From NCBI GenBank assembly GCA_050251195.1, contig JBFWNG010000003.1, positions 434,001 through 498,000 on the forward strand: 64,000 nt of DNA, written 5' to 3'. Numbering within the stretch: position 1 is the stretch's first letter; the number at the start of each line of letters is the position of its first letter. The position numbers were made by a program, and so were the translations under genes. Below the pieces are notes generated by a model. It was not told the origin of the DNA. It saw only the letters and a list, made by a program, of their open reading frames with translations, and did no database searches. This DNA comes from JBFWNG01 sp050251195 (GTDB lineage: Bacteria; Bdellovibrionota_B; Oligoflexia; Oligoflexales; Oligoflexaceae). Below, one piece after another: positions 7,538 to 15,602 of the stretch.

Positions 7538-8964
7538 TTGCCGCAACCTGATCGCAAACCTGGGCCTTCGCCCTTGTCGGTACGCTGTGGCTTGATGTCC
7601 GAATATACGTCCTCGGGGTACTTACCCGTAAAGCAGGCATAGCAATGATCGTTTGCTTTCGGACCAAGCGCTTCCTTCAAACCGCTCAGACTCAAAAACG
7701 CAATAGAGTCCACGCCGACCAAATCTCTTATCTCGTGCACGTTTTTTTGTGCGGCAAGAAGTTGCTCGCGGTCCGGAGTGTCGACGCCGTAGTAGCAAGA
7801 GTAACGTATCGGGGGACAGCCCAAGCGAAGATGGATTTCTTTTGCACCGGCTTTCCGCAGCATCCGCATGATTTTAACAGATGTAGTTCCTCTCACCAAT
7901 GAATCGTCAACGACGACAATTCTCTTACCTTCAACGACCGACGGAATAGCGTTGTGTTTCAAACGCACACCAAAATCTCGGATGGATTGAGACGGTTCGA
8001 TGAACGTACGACCGACGTAGTGATTGCGCATCAAGCCAACTTCAAATGGGATACCAGCCTCGGCTGCGTAGCCCACGGCCATCGGGACTCCCGAATCAGG
8101 GAGAGGAATAACGATATCCGAAGGAACATGCGATTCTTTCGCGAGCACTCGACCAATGTTTTTCCTTACGTCGTAAACAGACGTCTCGTCGATTCGACTG
8201 TCGGGACGCGAGAAATAGATGGGCTCGAAAGAGCAGTATGACTTTGGCTTGCTCGCTATAGGGAAGTAGGAAATCGTCTCACCGCTCTCGTGAATCTCCA
8301 CAACTTCGCCTGGCTTTATTTCGCGCACAAAAGTTGCGTCAATCAAATCCAACGCGCAGGATTCGCTGGCTACCACCGTGGCTTTGCCTTTTCTACCAAG
8401 CACAAGCGGTCTAAATCCGTAGGGATCTCGAATCGCGAAGAGTTTGTTCTGACCCATTAGCGTCAGCGCATATGCGCCTTTCACAATTTTCATCACCTCG
8501 AAGATTCGCTCGAGAAGATTGTCCGCCTTACTGCGAGCCAACAAATGGGTGAAGACTTCTGTGTCAGAAGTGGATTGAAAAATACTGCCCGCTTGTTCGA
8601 GTTCTTTTTTGATGATGTCGGCGTTGGTCAGCTGCCCGTTCTGCGCAATCGCTAACGGCCCAATGATCGTATTAAAATTAAATGGCTGGATATTCTGCAG
8701 CATCGGACCGCCTTGGGTGGAGTAGCGGTTGTGTCCGATTCCAATGGATCCTTCGAGTTGATTGAGAATTTCCCTTGTATAGGTTTCCTTAACCAGGCCG
8801 AAATTCTTGTATCCGCGCGGCTTCCCGTCGGAACCCATGGTCACGATTCCCGTGGCCTCTTGCCCGCGATGTTGCAGTGCGTAGAGTCCCAAATATATAA
8901 GGTTCGCAGCTTCGCTGTCGCCTATGACGCCAACGACAGCACACTCCTCTTGCAATTTATCCAT
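7534..8964 (-). CDS. purF: amidophosphoribosyltransferase
   Basis: A 476-residue first enzyme of de novo purine synthesis (PRPP + glutamine to phosphoribosylamine). It is of the Bacillus type: the nucleophile is C8 after a 7-residue propeptide (MDKLQEE) that must be removed. C244, C390, C441 and C444 match the four [4Fe-4S] ligands of that type. Also visible are HRGQEATG, GHNRYST and the PRPP loop VVDDSLVRGTTS (351-362). It is the last gene of purSQLF, 6 bp after purL. A GAGGGG Shine-Dalgarno precedes the ATG. Its stop overlaps the convergent RHH gene by 4 bp. Confidence 0.96.
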   Translation of the reverse strand: MDKLQEECAVVGVIGDSEAANLIYLGLYALQHRGQEATGIVTMGSDGKPRGYKNFGLVKETYTREILNQLEGSIGIGHNRYSTQGGPMLQNIQPFNFNTIIGPLAIAQNGQLTNADIIKKELEQAGSIFQSTSDTEVFTHLLARSKADNLLERIFEVMKIVKGAYALTLMGQNKLFAIRDPYGFRPLVLGRKGKATVVASESCALDLIDATFVREIKPGEVVEIHESGETISYFPIASKPKSYCSFEPIYFSRPDSRIDETSVYDVRKNIGRVLAKESHVPSDIVIPLPDSGVPMAVGYAAEAGIPFEVGLMRNHYVGRTFIEPSQSIRDFGVRLKHNAIPSVVEGKRIVVVDDSLVRGTTSVKIMRMLRKAGAKEIHLRLGCPPIRYSCYYGVDTPDREQLLAAQKNVHEIRDLVGVDSIAFLSLSGLKEALGPKANDHCYACFTGKYPEDVYSDIKPQRTDKGEGPGLRSGCGN

Positions 8965-8970
8965 AACCCC

Positions 8971-11229
8971 TCAGGAAATTAACGATTGGTGCGCGCCTTC
9001 TCGGCAGACCGAAAGCGGCAATTTAAATTCACCAAAGTCGAGGATTGGTTCAACGGTTGTCTGTCCGATCCTTTCTAGCAAAAGATCGGGATGTTTTTCA
9101 ACTACTTGCTTTGCCTTTTCCAATCTTTCTAAGTCGCCGAAATGCAAGATATATTGGCAGGCGCCTTCACCAAAAAGACGGAGTTCCTTGGGCATCGCGT
9201 CCAGCTTGGCGATTCTCATGTCAGCCTTCAAGCCGAGTCCGTTGCGCAAGCACATTTTGCTCAGCGTGAGAGCCAAACCGCCCAAACCCACGGGTCTACA
9301 GGCGTTTATCAGGCCTTCATTCACAAGAGTTTGTAGAACTGTGCCGGAGTTCTTTTCCGCTTTCCAATCCACCTTGGGGAATTCGCTCAACTGCACAGGA
9401 ACCTCGAGGACCTTGGCGGCTAAGGAACCAATAAGAAACGGTTCCACCGTCGAGGCGCTCAGTAACGCAAAATAACCGGTTTGAGAAACGACCCCAGGTG
9501 CCGCGTTGCGAGCCTTGCGGTGCCGACCCACCATCCCGATCATCGGTGTTGGGAAGATATTAGTGTCGTCTGACTTATTGTAGAGACTTACGTTACCGCT
9601 AACGACGGGCGATCCCAATGCGTTACACGCTTCCGAAATCCCGTCCACAGCTTCAGAAAACTGATGCATGATTTCCGGATCTTCTGGATTGCCGAAGTTC
9701 AAGCAATCCGTAACCGCAAGAGGTTGGGCTCCCGTCGCGTATATTTCACGCGCGCATTTAAGAACGGCAAGACTAGATCCCACCCGCGGTGAAACCTCGC
9801 AGTAAGCTTCATTGCAAGCGGTGGAAATCGCTACGCCCAAATTCTCGTCCACAGCGCAAATGTCGGACGACGCCCAAACCACTGCTGCCGATTCGTCGAT
9901 CGACGACAAAATTGTCTTGGTGCCAACCTGATAGTCGTATTGAGTAAAAATAGGATCTTTAAAACCGGACTCGCGGCACATTCTTAATAGAATATCTTCG
10001 GAAGAAATACCCTTCATTGCCGCCAGAACTTGATCTTCGTAGGTATTCCGAGGAGTGGCTTTCTCGGGCGCTTTCACGGGGCGTTTATACACCGGCGCTC
10101 TGTCCGAAAGCTCGCCGACGGGAAGATCGATTTCCAAAGTGTTCTTGTAGGTAGCGTGAACTCTACCCGTGTCGGTAACCTTTCCTATGATGGCAAAGGC
10201 GAGATCCCACTTCGAAAGAATGTTTTCAAGCGCCGCCCACTTGGCGGGTTCAACAACCATGAGCATTCGTTCTTGAGATTCCGATAGCATGAGTTCGTAG
10301 GCCGTCATCCCGTCCGCTCTCACGGGGACCTTATCAAGATCGATTTGAATCCCGTTGCCCGCGCGTGCCGCCATTTCAAATGACGAGGAGGTAAGGCCGG
10401 CTGCGCCCATGTCCTGGAGGCCCACCACCAAATCGTTCTGAAGAAGCTCAAGCGTTACTTCTAATAACAGTTTTTCGGTGAAAGGGTCACCTACTTGGAC
10501 CGCGGATCGTTGACCGCGATTTTCTTCCCCGAAACTATCGGACGCCATCGTTGCACCGTGAACGCCGTCTCTACCTGTCGCCGAACCAACGTAGACGACG
10601 AGATTGCCGACGCCGGTCGCATAACCCTTAAATATCTTGTCTTCATGAATGAACCCAACGGTCATGGCATTGACAAGGCAGTTGCCGTTGTATCGCGCAT
10701 CGAAAGAAACGTTGCCACCTACTGTTGGCACGCCCACGCAGTTGCCGTAGTGACCAATTCCAGCTACAGCTCTATCGAGAAGATATCTTGTTCTGGGATG
10801 CGACCTATGGCCGAATCTGAGGCAGTTGAGGTTCGCCACGGGACGTGCGCCCATGCAAAAGACGTCTCTCAAGATGCCGCCAACGCCCGTCGCCGCACCT
10901 TGAAACGGTTCGAGGTAGCTTGGGTGGTTGTGACTTTCCATCTTAAATGCGACGCAGAGCTTGCCGTCCAATCGCACCACTCCGGCATTTTCGCCAGGAC
11001 CGACGACGACGTTTTCGCCGGTCGTCGGAAATCTTTTGAGGTGGACACGCGAAGATTTGTAACTGCAGTGTTCACTCCACATCGCGGAGAAAACCCCAAG
11101 TTCGGTCAAGGTTGGATTGCGACCGATGATGATCTTAATCTGATCGTACTCAGCCACGGACAACTTATGTTCTTTAAGCAGCCGAGGTAAATTAACTTTT
11201 GCTTCGTCTATTTGTGCAGCTAATTTCAT
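8971..11229 (-). CDS. purL: phosphoribosylformylglycinamidine synthase subunit II
   Basis: A 752-residue small-type PurL that uses ATP and ammonia supplied by PurQ to turn FGAR into FGAM. It has the expected duplicated AIRS-like halves: FSAMWSEHCSYKSS and VVGPGENAGVV in the first, with LSESQERMLMVVEP in its middle, and VSGNVSLYN with GMVGR in the second. It lacks the fused glutaminase domain of gamma-proteobacterial PurL, which fits the separate purQ and purS genes just upstream (9 bp to purQ). Confidence 0.96.
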   Translation of the reverse strand: MKLAAQIDEAKVNLPRLLKEHKLSVAEYDQIKIIIGRNPTLTELGVFSAMWSEHCSYKSSRVHLKRFPTTGENVVVGPGENAGVVRLDGKLCVAFKMESHNHPSYLEPFQGAATGVGGILRDVFCMGARPVANLNCLRFGHRSHPRTRYLLDRAVAGIGHYGNCVGVPTVGGNVSFDARYNGNCLVNAMTVGFIHEDKIFKGYATGVGNLVVYVGSATGRDGVHGATMASDSFGEENRGQRSAVQVGDPFTEKLLLEVTLELLQNDLVVGLQDMGAAGLTSSSFEMAARAGNGIQIDLDKVPVRADGMTAYELMLSESQERMLMVVEPAKWAALENILSKWDLAFAIIGKVTDTGRVHATYKNTLEIDLPVGELSDRAPVYKRPVKAPEKATPRNTYEDQVLAAMKGISSEDILLRMCRESGFKDPIFTQYDYQVGTKTILSSIDESAAVVWASSDICAVDENLGVAISTACNEAYCEVSPRVGSSLAVLKCAREIYATGAQPLAVTDCLNFGNPEDPEIMHQFSEAVDGISEACNALGSPVVSGNVSLYNKSDDTNIFPTPMIGMVGRHRKARNAAPGVVSQTGYFALLSASTVEPFLIGSLAAKVLEVPVQLSEFPKVDWKAEKNSGTVLQTLVNEGLINACRPVGLGGLALTLSKMCLRNGLGLKADMRIAKLDAMPKELRLFGEGACQYILHFGDLERLEKAKQVVEKHPDLLLERIGQTTVEPILDFGEFKLPLSVCREGAHQSLIS

Positions 11230-11238
11230 GCCATTCTC

Positions 11239-11961
11239 TTATTGAGACAAGTTCAGGAAAATTTCTAGAATGCCGAGGCCGTCGGAACTTCCTCCGAGGA
11301 AAACATCTGTTGCGCGTTCAGGGTGCGGCATCATCCCCAAGACCTTACCATTTTCACTAATGACTCCGGCGACGTCGTCAACAGCTCCGTTGGGATTTGA
11401 TTCTCCGCCTATGACGCCCTTTGAATCGCTGTAACGAAAGAGAATTTGTCCCTGACCCTTAAGCTTCTTCAGGCCCTCACCGTCAATGTGATATCGTCCG
11501 TCGCCGTGTGCAATTGGGACACGAAGAACCTTCTTACTTAAGCCGTTATGGTAAGCGCTATCGCCTCCCGCGTCTGTTTTTAAGTAAATATGATTGTCAC
11601 AGACAAACTGGCCGTTGCTGTTCTTCAACAACGCACCCGGCAACATGCGCGATTCGGTTAGGACTTGAAAGCCGTTACAGATACCAAGAACTGGGCCGCC
11701 CTTCTTCGCATATTCTTTGACCGCATTGACGATGGGAGACCACGACGCTAAAGCGCCGCTTCGAAGATAATCACCGTAACTAAATCCTCCCGGCAAAATG
11801 ACGCCGTCGAGCGGGGGCAAGGTGTGTTCCTTGTGCCAAACATAAACCGGTGCGGCGTTAAAGTGACGGTCTAAACTCCGATAACAGTCCGTGTCGCAGT
11901 TAGAACCCGGAAACTGGATAATACCTATTTTCTTTTTCTTTACTGAGCCTATGGTCGGCAT
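11239..11961 (-). CDS. purQ: phosphoribosylformylglycinamidine synthase subunit I (glutaminase)
   Basis: A 240-residue class I glutamine amidotransferase that feeds ammonia to PurL. The nucleophile is C95 in VLGICNGFQVL; the His-Glu of the triad are H213 and E215 in MMPHPERATD. The GGFSYGDYLRSGA oxyanion-region motif is at 58-70. A short lead (MPTIGSVKKKK) precedes the first strand IGIIQFPGSNCD. It starts 7 bp after purS. Confidence 0.96.
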   Translation of the reverse strand: MPTIGSVKKKKIGIIQFPGSNCDTDCYRSLDRHFNAAPVYVWHKEHTLPPLDGVILPGGFSYGDYLRSGALASWSPIVNAVKEYAKKGGPVLGICNGFQVLTESRMLPGALLKNSNGQFVCDNHIYLKTDAGGDSAYHNGLSKKVLRVPIAHGDGRYHIDGEGLKKLKGQGQILFRYSDSKGVIGGESNPNGAVDDVAGVISENGKVLGMMPHPERATDVFLGGSSDGLGILEIFLNLSQ

Positions 11962-11968
11962 TGCGCAA

Positions 11969-12196
11969 CTACAACTTTCTCAAAGTGAATTGTTCAGAAA
12001 CGGGATTTGCCAAATGCTCGGACACAATCTTTTCAGCAACCTTGTCGTTTGCCTCGGACATGGTGAGAACGTAGCGCTTTGAAACTTTCACTTCCTGAAT
12101 CTGAGGAAACCCTAAACGCTTCAGCGTCTCGCCGATTGCCCTCGCCTCAGGATCGAGGACGTCAGGTTTTGGTTCAACAAAAATCTCGTACTTCAC
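11969..12196 (-). CDS. purS: phosphoribosylformylglycinamidine synthase subunit PurS
   Basis: A 75-residue small subunit that bridges PurL and PurQ in the three-part FGAM synthase. The sequence has the family pattern: EIFVEPKPDVLDPEARAIGETLKRLGF, then KVSKRYVLTM, and a C-terminal helix with VSEHLANPVSEQF. It begins with GTG, supported by AAGGA 7 nt upstream. It starts only 10 bp after sdhB, with no terminator between, so the purine genes are probably transcribed with sdhCAB. Confidence 0.93.
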   Translation of the reverse strand: MKYEIFVEPKPDVLDPEARAIGETLKRLGFPQIQEVKVSKRYVLTMSEANDKVAEKIVSEHLANPVSEQFTLRKL

Positions 12197-12206
12197 GTTT
12201 TCTTCC

Positions 12207-12956
12207 TTACTTTTGTGAGACTAGATTAGCTTTAAGATAGTCCCTATTCATTCGCGCAATAAAGTCGACGCCGATCTCTTTGGGACAAACCGCTTCACAC
12301 TCAAACTGATTCGTGCAGTTGCCGAAGCCTTCTTTATCCATTTGCTTCACCATATTAAGGACTCGCGCTTCTTTTTCCGGCTGACCTTGAGGCAACATAT
12401 TGAGATGGGACACTTTCGCGGCAACAAATAGCATTGCGGAAGCGTTTTTGCAAGCCGCAACGCAAGCTCCGCAGGCTATGCACTGTGCGGCGTCCATGGC
12501 TTTGTCAGAGACTGCTTTTGGGACCAAAATGTTATTGGCGTCCTTTGGACCGCCGCTGTTAACGGTGATAAATCCGCCGGCCTGAATGATGCGGTCGAAG
12601 GAGCCTCTGTCCACGACGAGATCGCGGATCACCGGGAACGCCTTTGCCCGCCATGGTTCAATGGTAATCTCGTCCCCGTCCTTAAATCGACGCATGTGAA
12701 GCTGGCAAGTCGTTGTTCCAGAATCCGGACCATGCGGCACGCCGTTAATTACAAGTGAACACATACCGCAGATTCCCTCGCGGCAGTCCGAATCAAACGC
12801 GACGGGTTCTTCGTTGTTTGAAGTAAGCTTTTCGTTAAGAACGTCTAACATCTCCAAAAATGACGCGTGATCCGAAACATTCTCAAGCGGATAACGAACA
12901 AGTTTTCCTTGTTCGCTTCGACTTTTTTGGCGCCAGACATGTAGAACTATATTCAT
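12207..12956 (-). CDS. sdhB: succinate dehydrogenase iron-sulfur subunit
   Basis: A 249-residue electron-transfer subunit. All eleven cluster cysteines are present: [2Fe-2S] C58, C63, C66, C84; [4Fe-4S] C159, C162, C165, C224; [3Fe-4S] C169, C214, C220. The presence of Cys rather than a substitute at these positions supports a working complex II. The start codon overlaps the sdhA stop by 1 bp, which points to translational coupling. purS follows after 10 bp. Confidence 0.96.
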   Translation of the reverse strand: MNIVLHVWRQKSRSEQGKLVRYPLENVSDHASFLEMLDVLNEKLTSNNEEPVAFDSDCREGICGMCSLVINGVPHGPDSGTTTCQLHMRRFKDGDEITIEPWRAKAFPVIRDLVVDRGSFDRIIQAGGFITVNSGGPKDANNILVPKAVSDKAMDAAQCIACGACVAACKNASAMLFVAAKVSHLNMLPQGQPEKEARVLNMVKQMDKEGFGNCTNQFECEAVCPKEIGVDFIARMNRDYLKANLVSQK

Positions 12957-14869
12957 TATTTATAACTCCTCGTCGCGAGTTTGATGTTTTCGTACTTCAG
13001 CTCTTCCTTGTGACGTTTAGGCTGAGCCTTGGGCCCTTGGTATTCCCAAACCGCGACATGGCAGAAATCGTCGTCGTTGCGTTTTGCCTCACCGTCCGGC
13101 ATCTGGTATTCCTCTCGGAAATGGCCGCCGCACGACTCTTCTCTTGTCAACGCGTCAAGTACCATGAGCTCCGCGAATTCCATGTAATCAGCGACGCGTC
13201 CGGCCCTTTCCAAAGCATGGTTCAGGTTCTTGTCTTCGCCTAGGACCTTCAGATTTGACCAGAATTCTTCGCGTATCTCGGGGATCCTTTTCAGGGCTTG
13301 TTCCAGGCCAGCTTTATTTCTAGCCATCCCGCATTTGTCCCACATGAGCGTGCCAAGCTCTCGATGAAAGGAATCAACGCTTCTTTTGCCTTTGATGTTC
13401 ATTAATTTAGAAATACGTTCTTTCACCTCTCCCATTGTCTTCGCAAATTCAGGGTGATCCGTTCCGACGTTTGCCGGCGCTTCCGATGCTAAATAGTGGC
13501 CGAGGGTATAAGGAAGAACAAAATATCCGTCCGCCAATCCTTGCATCAGTGCGCTCGCGCCAAGCCTGTTAGCCCCGTGGTCGGAGAAATTTGCTTCGCC
13601 AACGACATGCAACCCAGGCAGGTTGTTCATGAGGTTGTAATCAACCCATAAGCCTCCCATAGTGTAGTGCACCGCCGGGTAAATTCTCATAGGTACCTTG
13701 TAAGGGTCTTCGTCCGTAATCTTTTTGTACATTTGGAACAAGTTGCCGTAGCGCTGTTCGATGATATCTTTTCCAAGGCGTTTTATCGCATCCGCAAAAT
13801 CCAGATAAACGCCCAAACCTGAAGAGCCAACTCCTCTCCCGCCGTCGCAGGCTTCTTTTGCACTTCGAGACGCAATGTCTCGTGGAGAAAGGTTGCCAAA
13901 ACTCGGGTACTTACGCTCTAAGTAATAGTCTCTTTCGCCTTCAGGAATTTCACTGGCCGGTCGCTTGTCACCTTGTTTCTTAGGCACCCAAACGCGGCCA
14001 TCGTTGCGGAGAGACTCCGACATCAAGGTAAGTTTGGATTGGTAGTCACCGCTCACGGGAATACATGTGGGGTGAATCTGTGTGTAGCATGGGTTGGCGA
14101 AACCAGCGCCTTTTTTGTAAGCCCTAAAGGTTGCGGTGACATTGGAATTAACCGCGTTCGTGGACAGATAAAAGACATTGCCGTAACCGCCTGTCGCCAG
14201 CACAACCGCATGTCCTGCATGCGCTTCGATTTTTCCGGTGGTAAGATCTCGAGTGATAATGCCTCTGGCCTTGCCGTCGATGACGACAAGCTCGAGCATT
14301 TCCGTTCGCGTGTACATTTTGACGTTGCCGCGACCGATTTCTTTGCTAAGGGCGCTGTAGGCTCCCAGCAGAAGTTGCTGCCCCGTCTGGCCACGAGCAT
14401 AGAACGTTCGCGATACTTGAGCGCCGCCAAAGGATCTATTGGAAAGCAGGCCGCCGTATTCACGCGCAAAAGGGACCCCCTGCGCAACGCACTGGTCAAT
14501 AATGTTGCCGCTCACTTCGGCGAGTCTATATACGTTTGCTTCACGCGATCTAAAGTCTCCACCCTTTACCGTGTCGTAAAAGAGACGGTAGACGCTGTCT
14601 CCGTCGCCCTGGTAGTTCTTAGATGCGTTGATCCCGCCTTGCGCCGCAATCGAGTGCGCTCGACGAGGGCTGTCCTGAAAGCAAAAGCAGGAAACATTGT
14701 AACCAAGCTCGGAAAGCGATGCCGCCGCTGAAGACCCAGCTAGCCCTGAGCCGACCACGATGATGTGAAATTTCCTCTTGTTCGCGGGGTTGACCAATTT
14801 CATGTCAAACTTGTGTTTTTCCCACTTTTTCTCGAGAGGACCGGACGGAATTTTGGAATCTAGTTGCAT
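12956..14869 (-). CDS. sdhA: succinate dehydrogenase flavoprotein subunit
   Basis: A 637-residue FAD subunit that oxidises succinate to fumarate. Visible are the dinucleotide fold IIVVGSGLAGSSAAASLSE, the flavin-linking HSIAAQGGI segment, and the long insertion NYQGDGDSVYRLFYDTVKGGDFRSREANV typical of the Bacillus/Wolinella/Bacteroidetes type rather than the E. coli type. HYTMGGLWVDYN and the HGANRLGASALMQGL region are intact. An AGGGG Shine-Dalgarno supports the ATG. Order sdhC-sdhA-sdhB matches operons with one cytochrome b558. The direction in vivo (succinate oxidation or fumarate reduction) cannot be read from sequence. Confidence 0.96.
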   Translation of the reverse strand: MQLDSKIPSGPLEKKWEKHKFDMKLVNPANKRKFHIIVVGSGLAGSSAAASLSELGYNVSCFCFQDSPRRAHSIAAQGGINASKNYQGDGDSVYRLFYDTVKGGDFRSREANVYRLAEVSGNIIDQCVAQGVPFAREYGGLLSNRSFGGAQVSRTFYARGQTGQQLLLGAYSALSKEIGRGNVKMYTRTEMLELVVIDGKARGIITRDLTTGKIEAHAGHAVVLATGGYGNVFYLSTNAVNSNVTATFRAYKKGAGFANPCYTQIHPTCIPVSGDYQSKLTLMSESLRNDGRVWVPKKQGDKRPASEIPEGERDYYLERKYPSFGNLSPRDIASRSAKEACDGGRGVGSSGLGVYLDFADAIKRLGKDIIEQRYGNLFQMYKKITDEDPYKVPMRIYPAVHYTMGGLWVDYNLMNNLPGLHVVGEANFSDHGANRLGASALMQGLADGYFVLPYTLGHYLASEAPANVGTDHPEFAKTMGEVKERISKLMNIKGKRSVDSFHRELGTLMWDKCGMARNKAGLEQALKRIPEIREEFWSNLKVLGEDKNLNHALERAGRVADYMEFAELMVLDALTREESCGGHFREEYQMPDGEAKRNDDDFCHVAVWEYQGPKAQPKRHKEELKYENIKLATRSYK

Positions 14870-14882
14870 ATACTACCCCTGA

Positions 14883-15566
14883 TCAACTGTAAGTGAGAAA
14901 GCCTGTCAAAACCGAAGCCGCTATAAAAATATTGGCAATCGCTACAGCCCAGCCGATTTTTGGAAATACTTTCCGGAAAACGTAATTGTATCTGATGTGG
15001 TTCAAGCCGAGCGACTGAAACATGCTGGAAAGGCCATGCGTCAAGTGAAAACCCAGAACAAGCATGGAAAGAATATATATTATGGAAACAACGGGATTGC
15101 TAAAACCTTCAATGACCATTTGATAAACATCGGGCCGTCCCAAATCGTCAAATTTTTCACCCGTAAAGAAAATCACGCGCCAAGTGTAGTGCGCCAAGTG
15201 AAAAATGAGAAACACAAGAACGACCATTCCCGTGTGAAGCATGGTCCGTGATGCGAGCGATGCCGCTACATAGTTCTTCTTGGCATATGCCTGCGGTCTT
15301 GCAGCGCTGTTTTGCCGCGAAAGATTAATTGCGGTAAAAATATGGATCAGAAACGTGAGAGCCAAGCCTATACGTAAAACCCACAGTAGACCATAGGGCA
15401 TCTCTCGCAAACCCGCGGCATATCCGTTAAGCGCATCGCGCCCCGAAAATACAAAGAGGTTGCCCGCAAGATGCGCAATAAGAAATAAAAACAAAAACAA
15501 TCCTGTGATCGCCATTAAATATTTTGATCCCAAAGAGGATGCTGTGAACTCTTTTACCCAACCCAT
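14883..15566 (-). CDS. sdhC: succinate dehydrogenase cytochrome b558 subunit
   Basis: A 227-residue membrane anchor with five predicted transmembrane helices, of the single-subunit diheme type that replaces the SdhC/SdhD pair. Histidines suited to haem binding lie in membrane segments: LFLIAHLAGNLF, TFLIHIFTA, MLHTGMVVLVFLIFHLAHYTW and LGFHLTHGLSSMFQSLG. It exchanges electrons with quinone. GGAGAG lies 4 nt before the ATG. No sdhD is present, as expected. Confidence 0.93.
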   Translation of the reverse strand: MGWVKEFTASSLGSKYLMAITGLFLFLFLIAHLAGNLFVFSGRDALNGYAAGLREMPYGLLWVLRIGLALTFLIHIFTAINLSRQNSAARPQAYAKKNYVAASLASRTMLHTGMVVLVFLIFHLAHYTWRVIFFTGEKFDDLGRPDVYQMVIEGFSNPVVSIIYILSMLVLGFHLTHGLSSMFQSLGLNHIRYNYVFRKVFPKIGWAVAIANIFIAASVLTGFLTYS

Positions 15567-15602
15567 GCGACTCTCCGAACTGTCAAATTTTGCGCCATAG
15601 TT

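Noticed and set aside
10495..11190. 231-codon plus-strand frame opposite purL
   Set aside because: It is a mirror frame of PurL codons, rich in Arg/Ala/Val as expected for antisense of a conserved gene.
13973..14731. 252-codon plus-strand frame opposite sdhA
   Set aside because: It is antisense to the SdhA FAD domain, which is complete and well conserved.
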